64,000 nt of DNA from Heterohyrax brucei (GCA_028571685.1 CM053154.1:3767501-3831500), one strand, 5' to 3'. Shown: positions 1 through 10,811, counted from the first letter of the stretch. Notes: generated by a model from the letters alone, not told the origin. Numbers and translations: made by a program.

Positions 1-181
1 TGGCTGTCGCTCACTGTCGTAGGTTAATGGTTACATGGGTTCTTCAGCCGCTGTTCAAATATCAGAGGCGCCTCATGCATAATATGGCAGGCAGTACTGG
101 TCCTTGCCAGGAAAAAAAAGTTCATTTTTTTCCTCACTTAAGTAGAGTGCATCTTTCTTCAAAACAAAGCAGAAACCGAAC

Positions 182-224
182 AAAAAAACAGTTGCCACTG
201 AGTCGATTCCAACTCGGTGGTGAA
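182..224 (-). mobile_element. Very short AfroSINE/RTE 3'-end stub
   Basis: A run of seven A is followed by CAGTTGCCACTGAGTCGATT and then a partly self-complementary continuation. This is the reverse complement of the extreme 3' end of an AfroSINE or RTE copy, and nothing of the tRNA-related head is present. Only about 40 bp survives, far less than the usual 160-200 bp. It could be a heavily 5'-truncated insertion or the remainder of a deletion. Confidence 0.5.
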
Positions 225-259
225 GGTGTTTCTTGGTTTGGAGGCTTCTGATGGGTTCT

Positions 260-1680
260 CAGAATTAGATAGCCCCCCGGGGACTGTCCCTCTGTGGCCC
301 CTGCAGCTGCAGCCCGTCTATGGAGCCAGAGCTTGAGGGGGTTGTAGATTGTGTCTCATCGGTGGGGAGGGAGGGAAAGTGAACCCAGAACCCAGAGGGG
401 CCCAGGGTGGGCTTCCTCCCGCTCCTATTACTTCCTTCCTTTTTTCTGCCTACAGAGAAAAGTCCCTATAGACACAGCACTTTTAAGGTGGCCCTTTTCA
501 GCGCATGGCAGGGATTTGCAGATTGCTACATCTTTGAGAGCGGAATCGACTTGGTTTGCCACGGTCATACCATCTGCTACCACAGAAGACAGTTGTCACA
601 CAGAAGGAATTTTTGCAGGATGTTTAGTGAAATTCTGCCATTAGGAGCATTATTTCCAAATGTCTCAGCAGCCAGAGTGAGAGTGCTCAGGAAGAACCCT
701 CTTTGAGGGTGGCTGGGAAGACAGACCCTGGCGCCTTGAATGTGCGCCGGGCTCCAGGGCTGTGGGTTCCAGGGCCTCCCTAAGTGCCGGTGACAACAAA
801 TGGGGGCTCCAGTGAAAGCCACACCAAGTGGTGTCAATATTAACTACATGTCGGTACAGGCCGGTAAGGGAATACTGAGAGCACCAGTTCCGTAAAAATA
901 CAGCCTTTCTGTGAACAACAGCTGTGTAATTTCTTTAAAAAAAAAGAAAAAGAAAAAGAAGAAGGAACCCAGAATCCGTTGCGTGGCTCTTTTCCCAAGG
1001 ATGACATCGAGTGCAAGATACTGCTCCCCACAGGAGGGTGCAGGAACACAGTGGTGCTTAGGAATTGCTGTCACAGCTCTGAGCTGGCAAGTGTCTAGAT
1101 GGGCACCTGGTGTGCACAAGGCTGTAGCAAGCGTACTGACATTTTTTGTGTTCTTATTTTTTGGACATTCATGATTTTCCCGACTTCTCATGTACCTGAC
1201 AGGAGGCTGGGCTCCGCCTTGGTGGTTCTTCTCCGGAGACGGGATCAGGGGGCGCCTTGCCCTCGGTACATCCCAAGAAGAGCAGGGGCAGGTTGGTCCA
1301 GTGTGGAGAGCGACAGGGAGAAAGTCACTGTTGCTTTGGCTCCCCGCCCCTCAGGTGTGTCTTGACATCTCAGTGTGAAGGGGAAGTCCGTTTGTCTTCA
1401 ATAATTACTAAGTTTAAGCTCATTACACGTAGGTGATCGGTGAGAAATGTTCTTGTAAACATGGAGATCTCTTAATAGTCTGTTTCTAATGAACATTCTG
1501 GGATCACGTGAGGGAAAGAGAAAGAACTCGAGTGCATGCCAGAGTACTCCTGAGGACTGTGCTGGGACGGGGAGGGCTCGGAGGTTCTCAGTGTTCTGGA
1601 AAGTGGGATGCAGGTGATTATGTCCAACAGTGTTTGTGAATGGGAAGAGACGATGTCACTATGTTTTACTTCAACTGAGG
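260..1680. other. Unclassified, single-copy-looking DNA
   Basis: I recognise no repeat family or exon here. A polypyrimidine tract ending in TACAG at 451-455 looks like a splice acceptor and is followed by a reading frame that stays open to 706, but the translated frame resembles nothing I know and no convincing donor follows. An A/G-rich simple repeat sits at 937-965. Confidence 0.4.
937..965. repeat. A-rich simple repeat, (AAAAAG)n-like
   Basis: Nine or more A residues pass into AAAAAG units and then GAAGAAGG. It is a low-complexity purine tract; the lysine-rich frame running through it is meaningless. It may be the decayed tail of a plus-strand retroposon, but no element body is visible upstream. 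Confidence 0.7.
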
Positions 1681-1690
1681 TATTTTACTG

Positions 1691-2850
1691 TGTTTCAGTG
1701 ACTGCGCGAAGACACTGAACTGTGTGGAAACAAACTGGATAGTGTGGCGAAGAAGCCGGATTCTGGAGTACTTCCCTGTGCTCCAGTGGAACCTGTCCGT
1801 GGACTAGCAGGCTGTCTTCTGAACAGAACAAGGGGAGACTGAGTGGTTTAAAATCATGAAAGGTGTGTGTCACCGTGTACCCTTTCACTGTGTGTGTTCA
1901 GTCTATATGCTGAGCAGATACCCTGAAGAAGAATGTGACATCAGGGTTGGAGGAAGACTCATTAACAGCCTGTGACTTGCAGATGACACAGCCTTGCCTG
2001 CTGGAAGTAGAGAGGGCTTGAAGCACTTACTGATGGCCGTCAGGATGGATGACCGTGTGGTGGTGCAGCAGTTAAGAGCTCTGAGTGCTAACCAAAAGGT
2101 CGCAGTTGGAACTCAGCAGCTACTCCTCGGAAACTCCGTGGGGAAGTCCTCCTCTGTCCTGTATTGTCATTATCAGAATCATCTTGATGGCAGTGGGTGG
2201 TTTTTTAACAAACAAAACAAAAATCTTCACAACTGAACCAAGAAGCAACATCATGATAAAGAGACAAAAGAATGAAGTTGTCAAGGATTTTGTTTTACTT
2301 GGATCCACAGTCAACAGTCAAGAAGTCAAAATCCATATTGTGCTGCTAAATCTTCTACAAAAGACCTCTTTAAAGTGTCAAAGGGCAAAGATGTCACCTT
2401 GAAGACCAAGATGTGCCTGATGCAAGCCATAGTATTTTCAGTCGCCTCATGTGCCTGTGAAAGCTGGACAGTGAATAAGGAGGACAGAAGAAGGATTGAT
2501 GCATTTGAGTTATGGTGCTGTTGAAGAATATTGAATACTCCATGGATTGGCGGACCAGCAGACAAATCTGTCCTGGCAGCAGTACAGCCAGAGTGTTTCT
2601 TGGAAGCAAGGATGGTGAGACTGCATCTCATGTCCTGTTGAACACGTTATCAGAAGGGGTCCGTAGAAGGACACTGTGCTTGGTACAGTAGGGGGTCAGT
2701 GAGAAAGAAGACCCTCAGTGAGAAGGACGGATACTGTAGCTGCAACCGCAGTGAGTGTGAGGGCGGTGCCGGCCTGGGGAGCGCTCTGTGCTGTCGGACA
2801 CAGGCTCCCTGGGAGTTGGAACTGGCTCTCTGGAGCCTGAAAACAACAAA
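1691..2850 (+). mobile_element. RTE-type LINE, 5'-truncated, 3' half
   Basis: The segment follows the second half of an RTE open reading frame: palm, thumb and C-terminal region, then a 3' end finishing in an AACAAC tail. The catalytic box reads as Ala-Asp-Asp at 1979-1987 with Leu in place of the usual Tyr, and an in-frame TGA lies two codons upstream at 1973-1975. Downstream, 2270-2640 encodes a GSTVNSQE-like stretch typical of the post-palm region, broken by frameshifts. A SINE sits inside at 2053-2206 and about 50 bp of the RTE is missing at that point. Three other plus-strand RTE fragments in this window, at 14620, 26300 and 32690, are related. The copy is dead. Confidence 0.8.
2053..2206 (+). 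mobile_element. AfroSINE inside the RTE copy
   Basis: The order is a tRNA-related head (GTGGTGGTGCAGCAGTTAAG), the GCTAACCAAAAGGTCGCAGT block, the GGAAACTCCGTGGGGAAGT block, then the terminal CTTGATGGCAGTGGG and a T-rich tail. Length is near the family norm of about 155-165 bp. The RTE sequence does not resume directly at the same point, so no clean target-site duplication can be drawn. Confidence 0.85.
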
Positions 2851-3027
2851 ATAATTTTATTGTTCTAGGATGGTGTATAATTTGGGGTAGAACTCAGTTA
2901 GAACGGAATCTAGTGAAGGATCTTGTCAAAGAGAAGATCTCTGGTTTTGGCCATTGACACTGTGGGCCCACTAGAGCAGGGCGGGCAGTGCTGAGGGCAC
3001 AGACTTTTATGGGTCCAGCTCCCCTGC

Positions 3028-3350
3028 GCTGGTGCAGCTGTGTGGTTCAGGGGAGAGTTCTCGCCTCCCATGCAGGAGATACCATCTGTCAGTGCTCCTT
3101 GTACACAGCCACTGCCTGCCTGTCATGGGAGGCCTGGGTGTCGCTGTGACAGCAGACAGATCTCAGCAGAGCTTCCAGACTGAGGCAGACCGGGAAGAAG
3201 GGCTTCATGGTGTCCCTCTGGAAATCGGCCACTGGAAACCATACAGGATGCAACAGTCGGATCCACAGCTGGCCATGTGAACGGCGCAGGACTGGGTAGT
3301 GTTTGGTCACACCGTGCGTGAGGTCTCCATGAGTTGAGCTGAGCCATAGC
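3028..3350 (+). mobile_element. tRNA-derived SINE, longer afrotherian type
   Basis: The head contains TGGTTCAGGGG at 3042-3052, a good RNA polymerase III A-box, followed by CTCGCCTCCCATGCAGGAGA, typical of a tRNA-derived SINE. The B-box is too diverged to place. The body has the CTTCCAGACTGAGGCAGACC block seen in this family and in the RTE 5' region. The 3' part (GGCGCAGGACTGGGTAGTGT) matches the RTE 3' end. Strand is set by head-to-tail order. It is decayed, with no intact terminal repeat. Confidence 0.75.
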
Positions 3351-4146
3351 AAGGAACATCAGCAATGCAGGGTTTGCGGGGTGACAGCCATTCTTGTCAT
3401 AGGTAGCAGCCTATGAGCAGCCTAGGGCCTCAAGGCTTGGAGGTGGGTCCAAGAGTGGCTTGAAATAGTCCATGGTAAGGCCACTGTGAGCCCTGTCTGA
3501 TGGGGATGTACTGGCTTCCTGGCAGCGATGGGAGAAGACTGCACCTGATGCATTCCCAGAAAGATTTTTGAGGAACTTGATTTTGAACCAAAAATTGGAG
3601 CTTTCAGATATTTGCAGTAAATTAAACTATGGGTTTGGCTCAGATTGATAGCAGAGAGTAGTTTATTACTAGATCAGTTCTAAGTCCTGTTTGAATTTAT
3701 TTGCTAATATGTATGTGTGTATGTATTTCATTTTAGAACATTTGTTTTGATTAATGATTGGAAAAAATTAATATTTTAATTCTTTTGTTCATTAAATTAG
3801 TATGATTTCTTTTAGCAATTACTGTTCAAGACTCAAAACCACAATTATTGGGGGAAAATTTGGAAATAGATCACAGCAGTTATTGAATGACATGATAAAA
3901 TTCATGGCCTTGAATCGTTCATGTGAAAAGTTTTGAAACAACCGATTTTCAGTTGCATATATTTGTACCACACGTACAAAAGAAAACCAAAAACATAATT
4001 ATTGAAACTTAGACATTAACAATAAAATATGTATAGTCATGTGGAATGGTGTTAATCTATAAAATCATGTTTGATTTTAATAATGTAAAAATCTGCTCAA
4101 GAGATGTATAAAGTTGTACGAAACTGAGTCATGCTTTTTCTTCAAC
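3351..4146. other. Single-copy-looking DNA, AT-rich from about 3560
   Basis: No repeat family or exon is recognised. From about 3560 to 4146 the sequence is AT-rich and complex, with many TAATTA/ATTAAT-type homeodomain-like words and no simple repeats. This makes it a candidate conserved non-coding block, which sequence from one species cannot establish. Confidence 0.4.
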
Positions 4147-5052
4147 AATTTATTGTATTTTAGGTGAAAGTTTATGCAACAAATTAGCTCCCTGTTCAGC
4201 AGTCTGTGTACAGTTTGTTCTGTGGCATTGCTTGCTGTCCCTGCAATGTGTCAGGTGTCAGCTCTCTCCCAGTGTCCACCTCGCCTTCCCCATTCCCATC
4301 CCTCCCGTTTCCCTGCCCCTCCTGGCCTTCTCCTCCTTGCTTTGGAGCAGCTTGCCCATTGGTTGATTGTTCCAAGGAGCACATTCCTGGTAAGTGTGAC
4401 GATTTACTTGATAGGCCAACCAGTTATTTGGCTGAAAGGTCACCTCTGGGAGTGACTTCACTACCAGGTCAAAGTGTGTCTGGATGGTAGTCTCTAGCAT
4501 TCCTCGTTTTTCAAGAATGTGAGTTTTGTTCTACATCTTTTCTCCCATTCAAACTGGAACCTTCTATTGTGTCCCTGGTCAGAGTGGTCCTTAGTGGTAG
4601 TGGGGTGCAATCTAATTCTTCTGGTCTTAGGCTAGAGGAGGCTGTGGTTCCTGTGGGTCACGAGTCCAGTTAAATCTTTGGTTTCTTTCACTCACCTTTA
4701 CTGCTGGAAGAGGCCGAAGGTTGTGTGCTCCAGATGTTACTCACCAAAGTGGGACGTAGAACATTATCTTTATGAACTGTTTTATGCTGGTTGACATAGA
4801 TAATCGCTTGAGACTATGCTATGGTCCTTAGCCTTCAAGCCCAGTAACTCAGTCCCGTGAGGTAGTAGGACTGAGATGTTTCCGTAACTGTGGCCCCTGT
4901 GTGCTGTGTTACATGGATGAGTGTGCAACACATATAGATATGTGTGTGCAGATGCTCACAGCTGTATCAGTACATGCACATGCATGTACATCCTTACACC
5001 CGCTCTCACCTACAGAGTGTACGTATCTATCTGTGAACCCTCACAAATTTTT

Positions 5053-5210
5053 GGCCCTGGTTGCATAGTGGTTGAGTGCTATGGCTGCTAACCAAAAGGT
5101 CAGCAGTTCAAATCTGCCAGATGCTCCTTGGAAACTCTTTGGGGCAGTTCTACTCCACCTATAGGGTTGCTAATGGGTTTGAATCAGCTTGACGGCAGTG
5201 GGTTTGGTTG
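5053..5210 (+). mobile_element. AfroSINE inside the L1 3'UTR
   Basis: The head CCCTGGTTGCATAGTGGTTG, the block GCTAACCAAAAGGTCAGCAG, the block GGAAACTCTTTGGGGCAGTT and the 3' signature GCTTGACGGCAGTGGGTTTG occur in the expected order. It is full length apart from base changes and is oriented opposite to the host L1. Confidence 0.9.
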
Positions 5211-6276
5211 TGGGAATTACGCTTGTTGCAGAATTGTGCGTGCTGTAGCATTTCTGTACATGCTGTAGGTGTCTGTCATTCTGCTGTCCCTCTCGGTATT
5301 TTCATTCATGTTGCTCGTGTTGGACTGACTTCCCCCGTGTTGAGTATTGCCTTTCCCTTCACCAGAATTATCCCTGTCTGGTAAGGGATTCTCTCTCCTT
5401 CCTTCTCCTACCTGTGGTTACCGTAAAACATTTTGCTTTCTATGTGTAAGCCTATTAACTTTTTATAAAAGTTGATACAACACAGTATTCGTCTTTCTGT
5501 GGTTAATTCATTACACTCAGCACGGTGTCCTCCAGATTCATCCTTGCTATGCTTCACAGATGCTTCATTATTTTTTATTGCTTTGTGGTATTCTGTTGTG
5601 TGTATGTACCACAGCTTGTGTACTCACTCACTTGTTGATGAACACATAGGTTGTTGCCATAATTTTGCTAGTGTGAATAATGCAGCCGTGAACATGGTAC
5701 ATGTATGTCTATTTGTGTCACTGCTCTTATTTCTCTAGGATGTGGGAGTGGGACTTGCTGGAGCCTGGAATGTTTCTATATTTGGGTTTTGGAGGAAGCA
5801 CTGTACTGTTTTCTGTCGTGGTGGCACCATCTTACAATAATGGCTGATGGCCTGGAGCGTCTCGCCATGTGTGTTGTAGGCACTTGAGCACCTTCTCTGG
5901 TGAAGTGTCTGTTCATGCCCTTTGCCCAGTTTTTCTCTGGATTGTTGGTCTTTCTGTTGTTGAAGTGTTGAAGTTTCCTATAAATTTCAGAGATTAGACC
6001 CTTCTCAGCTATGTCACTGCCATGTTTGTTTTTCCCTATCTATAGGTTTTCTTTGTACTCTTTTGGTAAAGTCTTTTGACGAGCATCAGTATTTAATTTT
6101 AGTTATCTCATTTATCTTCTACTGTTTGTGCATTTTTAGTTGTGTTTGATGGTATATTTATGCCATAGGTTAGGATCACCTGTTTGTCCTTGTGTTATCT
6201 TCTGGGAACCTCATAGTTTTAGGATTGACATTTAGGTCTTCTGTCCATTTCGACTGATACGTGTTTAGTGTGAGTT

Positions 6277-6820
6277 TTAGGTCCTGTTTGATTTTTCTGC
6301 AAAGAGCTCTCCAGTTTTGCCAGCACTGTTGTTTAAGAGACTGTCTCTTCCATACTGAATGGGCCCCAACCCTTTGTTGAAGATCAGCTGGCCATAGCTG
6401 GACAGATTTACTTGTGGATTCTCATTTGTGTCCCATTGGTCTATGTGCCTGTCATTGTACCAGTTCCCGACTGTATTGACTTGTGTGGCTGTATATTGAA
6501 TTCTGAGTTCTGTATATTGAGTTCTAAGATCAGGGAGTATGAGGCCTCCTACTTTGTTCTTCTTCAATAATGCTTTAGCTGTTTGGGGCTTCCGTCTTTC
6601 CTATATGGAATTTCCATTTCATTAAAATAATGTTGGGATTTAAATCATGTCTATAGCTTGCTCTGGGTAGTATTGACATTTTCACAATATTACCTCTTCC
6701 AATCCATGAGCATGGTGTATTTTCCCGTTTATATAGGTCTCTTTTGGTTCCTTGTGGTAGTGTTTTGCAGTTTTTGTTGTATAAGTATCTTATGTCCCAG
6801 TTAGATTTATTCCTAGGCAT
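6277..6820 (-). pseudogene. L1 ORF2 C-terminal remnant
   Basis: Two minus-strand frames, 6575-6820 (81 residues) and 6277-6567 (96 residues), are consecutive pieces of the L1 ORF2 region after the reverse transcriptase. The first holds TKRDLYKRENTPCSWIGRGN and NIVKMSILPRA; the second holds KVGGLILPDLRTQY and later QLIFNKG. In a live L1 these are one continuous frame; here they are separated by a frameshift and stops. The domain follows the palm and leads to the C-terminal Cys-rich region. It is not functional. Confidence 0.85.
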
Positions 6821-6963
6821 TTTATTCTTTCAGGGACTGTTATAAAGTGTATTGTTTTCTTGATTCAGTTTCTGTTGTTAGTTTTCCTTGTTAGCGTAGA
6901 GGAATCCTACTGATTTCTGTATACTGACCTCATACCTGTCACTTTGCCGAAAGCTTCCATTAG

Positions 6964-7240
6964 GAGGAGAGCCTCTGCTTTTGGAAACTGGTTGTAATGT
7001 CAACCATTTAAATTATTAGCCATACTTTGAGTGAAATACATTTTCACTGTATCATGGTTTAGGGTGAACTTTGATATGGTTTTAACTTAGATTCAGCTCT
7101 TCATTTGAATGGCAAAAGACACAACTGTAAAAGATACAAGTGTCATGTTTGAAACTAAGCACTGGATTGATATGCTTTGTTATTGTAAACCAACTAGCTT
7201 TTCAATGATGAAAGCTTTAGTTAGACTATGCCATTTCAGG
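6964..7240. other. Unclassified DNA between L1 and LTR
   Basis: AT-rich, no family recognised, no long open frame. It could be the original locus sequence between two insertions. Confidence 0.35.
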
Positions 7241-7697
7241 AGGTGTGATGGTTAAGGTTATATTTCAACTTGGGTGAGCCATCCTCAGTGATTTGGTTGA
7301 TACTGTGTGATCACCCTCTGTATTGTGGTCTGATGTGAGGAGCCAGTCAGTTGAAAGGGGAGTTTTCTTGGGGGCGTGGCCTGTGTCCAGTGTATATGGA
7401 TGTTCTGGTGAAGCTCTTCCTCTCTTGATCTTGTGTTGTACTCTTCATCCTGTGACTTCCAGGTCTTGAGACATGAGCTAGTAGCCTGCCACCCGACCTG
7501 TAGATTTTGGGTTTGTCAGTACGTGTAACCACGTGAGCCAGGAGAAGCCTCTAGCCTGATGCCTGGTCTGCATATTTGGGACCTACCAGCCTTGGCAACT
7601 ATATGAGCCATTTTCTTATATCGCATCTTTTTCTGTCTATATTTATGTTTATACATTTCACTGTTTTACTTTTTTTTCTCTATAGAATCCTGCTTAA
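7241..7697 (+). mobile_element. ERVL-type (MLT2-like) solo LTR
   Basis: It begins TGTGATGGTTAAGGTTA and continues with TTTCAACTTGGGTGAGCC, AGTTGAAAGGGGAGTTTTC and ATGAGCCATTTTCTTATA. It finishes near TCTATAGAATCCTGCTTA, resembling the usual AGAACCCTGACTAATACAG end. Order and ends match an ERVL LTR of the MLT2 kind as I recall it. No internal retroviral gene lies on either side, so it is a solo LTR. A shorter relative lies at 34095-34475. Confidence 0.55.
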
Positions 7698-7995
7698 GGT
7701 GAGAGGTAAAGAGACACTTGTGTTTAAAACTTACAGTGGTGTTTTTTAAAAGGGGAAAATGATAAGTAGTCAAAATGAGGTATTCTACATGAAAATACTT
7801 GGAAGAAGCAGAAAACAGGAAAAGAAAAGAGGGAAAAAAGTTAGGAGTGATGCCTAATTAATCCTGATGTTCAAAGAAATATTTCCAAAGCAGCAAATTT
7901 CTTGGTTTTAAATAAAATGGCAAAAGGAAAAACAAAAACACAACTTAGATGTATCATTAATAAAATACTTCCTAGTCATAAGTATACACTGTCCA
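7698..7995. other. Unclassified A-rich DNA
   Basis: Purine-rich and AT-rich with no recognised element; several A runs but no tandem unit. Confidence 0.35.
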
Positions 7996-9930
7996 TCTAC
8001 TGTTTAATAAACAGTGTTGCACAGGATGAATGTGCATAGTTCCTGTACCTCTGTGTCGTACCTTCCTTCCAACAACATGTGAGCGTTCCATGTGCTCTGT
8101 GCTGTAGCTGACATTGGTGTGGTCAGTCTTTCTAATTTTGCTTATTTGAATGGTGCATATTGGTGGCTAGTTGTGGTCTTCATTTGCCCTTTCCTAGTGA
8201 CTGACAATGCTGAGCATCATTGTATGTACTGTGGCCATTCCTATGTCATCTTTTACAAAGAGTCTGTTCAGATCCATTTAAAAAAAGTTTTTGTATGTGT
8301 TCCCTCATTCTTTGGCTTGCCTTTTCATTTGTTAATGGTTCCTTTGGAAGAGCAGGCAATTCTAACTTTTGATGAAATCGTGTTGATCAGTATTGTATTG
8401 TTTGTGCTTTTGGGTCCTGTCTGTGAAATCTTTGCCTACCCTATGTTTTGAAGAATTTTCTCCTGCATTCCCTTCTAGAAGTTTTATAATTTTAGCCTTT
8501 GCGGTAATTTTTGTATGCTGTTACCCCATCATCAGTGTTTCTGATAGCTGTTCCCACATCATTTGTTGAACAGACTGTTCTTCCCTCCGTTGAATTACCT
8601 TGGCATGTTCATCAAAACTAGGATGGTTTTATCTGTATGGTTTTATGTCCGTAGTTTCTGATTCTCTTGTCCTGTGTGTCTATCCCTATGCCAGCGCTAC
8701 AAATGAGTTTCTTCCTAGAACTTTATAGAAGTTTTGCAACAAATAGCATATGTCTTCTAACTTATTTCTCCTTTTTCCAACTAATCTTGTCAAAGAAATT
8801 AGACTGGACAAAACCAATTTTTTAAAAGAAGAGCAAACTTTGAGGAATGGTTATACTTAATTTCGTGATTTATTATAGGGAAGACAGTGTGGTGTCGGTG
8901 AAAGGGTCAACACATGGATTAGCAAACTGGGACGCGGAGACCGGAAATGAAGCCCTGCAGGTACAGTCGACTGATTTTTGACAAAGATGCAAAGACAATT
9001 TAATGTGAGAAAAGATAATCTTAAAAAAAGTAGCATTAGGACACTGTTTACAAAAAGTCCTGCTGGGATTTTGATTGACATTGCAGTGCATCTGTAGATC
9101 AAAATGGGTAGAACTGATATCTCAATAATACTGTGTTTTGCAGTTCCTGTATACGGTATATCTCTCCATTGATTTAGGTCTTCTTTTATTCTTATATTAG
9201 TGTTTTATAGTTTTTGGCATGCAGAGCCTGAGAATATTTTGCAAGATACATACCTATTCTGGCTTGGCACATACCTATTGCAATTTTTTGGTGTGCTATT
9301 GTAATAATGGCATTTAAAAACAATTGCATTTCCAATTGTTTGTTGATAGTATGTAGAAATAACTTTTTTTATGTTGATGTATATTCTGTGGTTTTCATCT
9401 ATTAATTCTAGGAACTTTTTCATAGATTCTTTGTGATTTTCTGCATAGACAGTCTGTCCTCTGTGAACAGAGATAGTTTTTCCTCTTTTTGTTTGATAAA
9501 TGCGTGTATTTCTTTATGGTGCTTTATTGCAGTGACTGGAAATGCTGGCGGCATCGTGGGTAAGAGCTGCATCTGCAAATGAGAATGTTGGCGGTGTGAA
9601 TCCACTAGGTAGTCTTTGGACGCTCTGTGCGGCTGCTCTGCTCTGTCCTCCAGGGTTCTTATCAGTTGTAGTTGTCTCTGTGGCAATTTTGTTTTGTTTT
9701 TGTTGCCGTAACTGGAACTCCCAGTGTGATGTTGAACAGGAGTGAGTGAGAGGATATCCTTTCCTTATAACACATCTGAGAGAGCAAACATTTAGGTTTC
9801 CTCATGTTAGCTGTAAGTTTTTGTTTATTTTGGTTGATGCTTTATTAGTTTAACAAGTTTTCTTTCCATTCCTAGTTTGCCTGTTGGATTTTCTTATATG
9901 GTGTTTCTGCCTTATTGCGATGATCACAGC
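7996..9930 (-). mobile_element. Older L1 LINE, ORF2 and 3' region remnants
   Basis: On the minus strand this reads as the 3' part of an old L1: the CCAACAACATGTGAGCGTTC region, then the ORF2 C-terminal half, then palm-proximal sequence up to about 9930 (complement of TTGGATTTTC...GCGATGATCA). Divergence is higher than in the L1s at 4147 and 19878. A plus-strand SINE with target-site duplications splits it at 9542-9702. No open frame of useful length survives. Confidence 0.7.
9542..9702 (+). mobile_element. AfroSINE with target-site duplication
   Basis: The head GGCGGCATCGTGGGTAAGAG, the centre GTTGGCGGTGTGAATCCAC, the GCTGCTCTGCTCTGTCCT block and a terminal TGGCAATTTTGTTTTG tail show a complete but diverged SINE. 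It is flanked by TTGCAGTGACTGGAA at 9527-9541 and TTGCCGTAACTGGAA at 9703-9717, 13 of 15 identical. These are the duplicated L1 target, and the L1 reading continues cleanly across when one copy is removed. Confidence 0.9.
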
Positions 9931-10689
9931 ATGCGTCACTGCGTTGGCTGCAGCCTCTTGTTTTGAGTCAGCCTCAAGCGTAGACACACACCCTGTGCTG
10001 GTGGCTCAGGAGTGTGAACTGCTTCATTCTCCCCACCGTCTTCACTGGTATTGGGTTCAGTGTGTGACCCTGCCCCTTGCCCTGGAGGAGGCTTCATTTT
10101 TTCCCTCAGCTGCAGTGAGGGTTCACCAGTGCCCTGACAGCAGCCTGCTGTCCTTCCCAAACAAATGAAACTTTTGTTCCAGTGGGCATAGAAGAGAAGG
10201 CACCTGGGGGAGTTTCTGACCCCGTTGTATTTATGTGTTCCCTTCTCTCAGGTTTATCCCATAGTGGCCTTTTGGAGGGTTAGTTGGCATCTTTTCGGTG
10301 TGAAGAGTGAGTCTGCAAGAAGCTGAATACTCCCTTCCACTGGGCAGGCCCTTCTCGCTCCCCCACCAGCCTGCCTGAGGACCCAGGGCCTTCGCCAGTT
10401 GGTCCCTGGTTTTGCCTCAGCTCCTCCTGGTGGCATCTGGTCACACCTGCCAGGGTGAGCCTTTGCTGGCTCTTCTCCCACTGCAGTGCATCTGCTGAGG
10501 CTTTGGCCCAGGTAGGAGCATGGTGACTGCTGCCCTCAGCCGGATGTGAAAAGGCCCTGGGGCTGACATGAGTCTGTCTCTTTTTTCTCAGCAGGTAAGC
10601 GGTGCTCCTGCCAGTCTTCGCCACTGTAGGGCAGAGCTGCAGTGCTCTCTGACAAGAGGGCTTTTGTTGATTTGTCGATTATAGGTACC
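9931..10689. other. GC-rich unclassified insert between L1 pieces
   Basis: About 760 bp, GC-richer than its surroundings, lying between L1 sequence ending near 9930 and L1 sequence resuming at 10690. I recognise no family. It resembles an L1 5'UTR or LTR in composition only. Open frames here are not protein-like. Confidence 0.35.
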
Positions 10690-10810
10690 TGTGAAATTTT
10701 GCCCATTATTTTTTCTGCATCTCTGAATATATTTAATCGTATTTTTTTCTCTTTGGTTGTTTACATGGCATTTCCACTGATGTGTGTGTCTGTGTGTATA
10801 TTTGACAAGG
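10690..10810 (-). mobile_element. Old L1 ORF2 fragment
   Basis: TTTTTTCTGCATCTCTGAAT followed by TTTTTTTCTCTTTGGTTGTT is the complement of the L1 palm region just upstream of the catalytic box. It partly repeats the L1 interval that ends near 9930, so it is either a second copy or a local rearrangement. Confidence 0.55.
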
Positions 10811-10811
10811 A

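Larger units (their letters stand above)
4147..6963 (-). mobile_element. L1 LINE, 5'-truncated, ORF2 C-terminus and 3'UTR
   Basis: Read on the minus strand, this is the ORF2 C-terminal third followed by an L1 3'UTR whose end lies near 4147 (TTTAGGTGAAAGTTTATGC). The 3'UTR is of the same type as that of the L1 at 41450-48255. It is interrupted by a plus-strand AfroSINE at 5053-5210. The 5' limit near 6963 falls just after the reverse-transcriptase catalytic region, so the copy lacks the endonuclease and ORF1. ORF2 is broken into several frames. Confidence 0.85.

Noticed and set aside
911-1174. Lys-rich frame
   Set aside because: Produced by the A/G simple repeat at 937-965.
3028-3110. Possible tRNA gene (A-box present)
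   Set aside because: No B-box, no cloverleaf and a SINE body follows; it is a tRNA-derived SINE head.
7241-7697. Possible endogenous retrovirus
   Set aside because: Only LTR-like sequence; no primer-binding site, gag, pol or env on either side.
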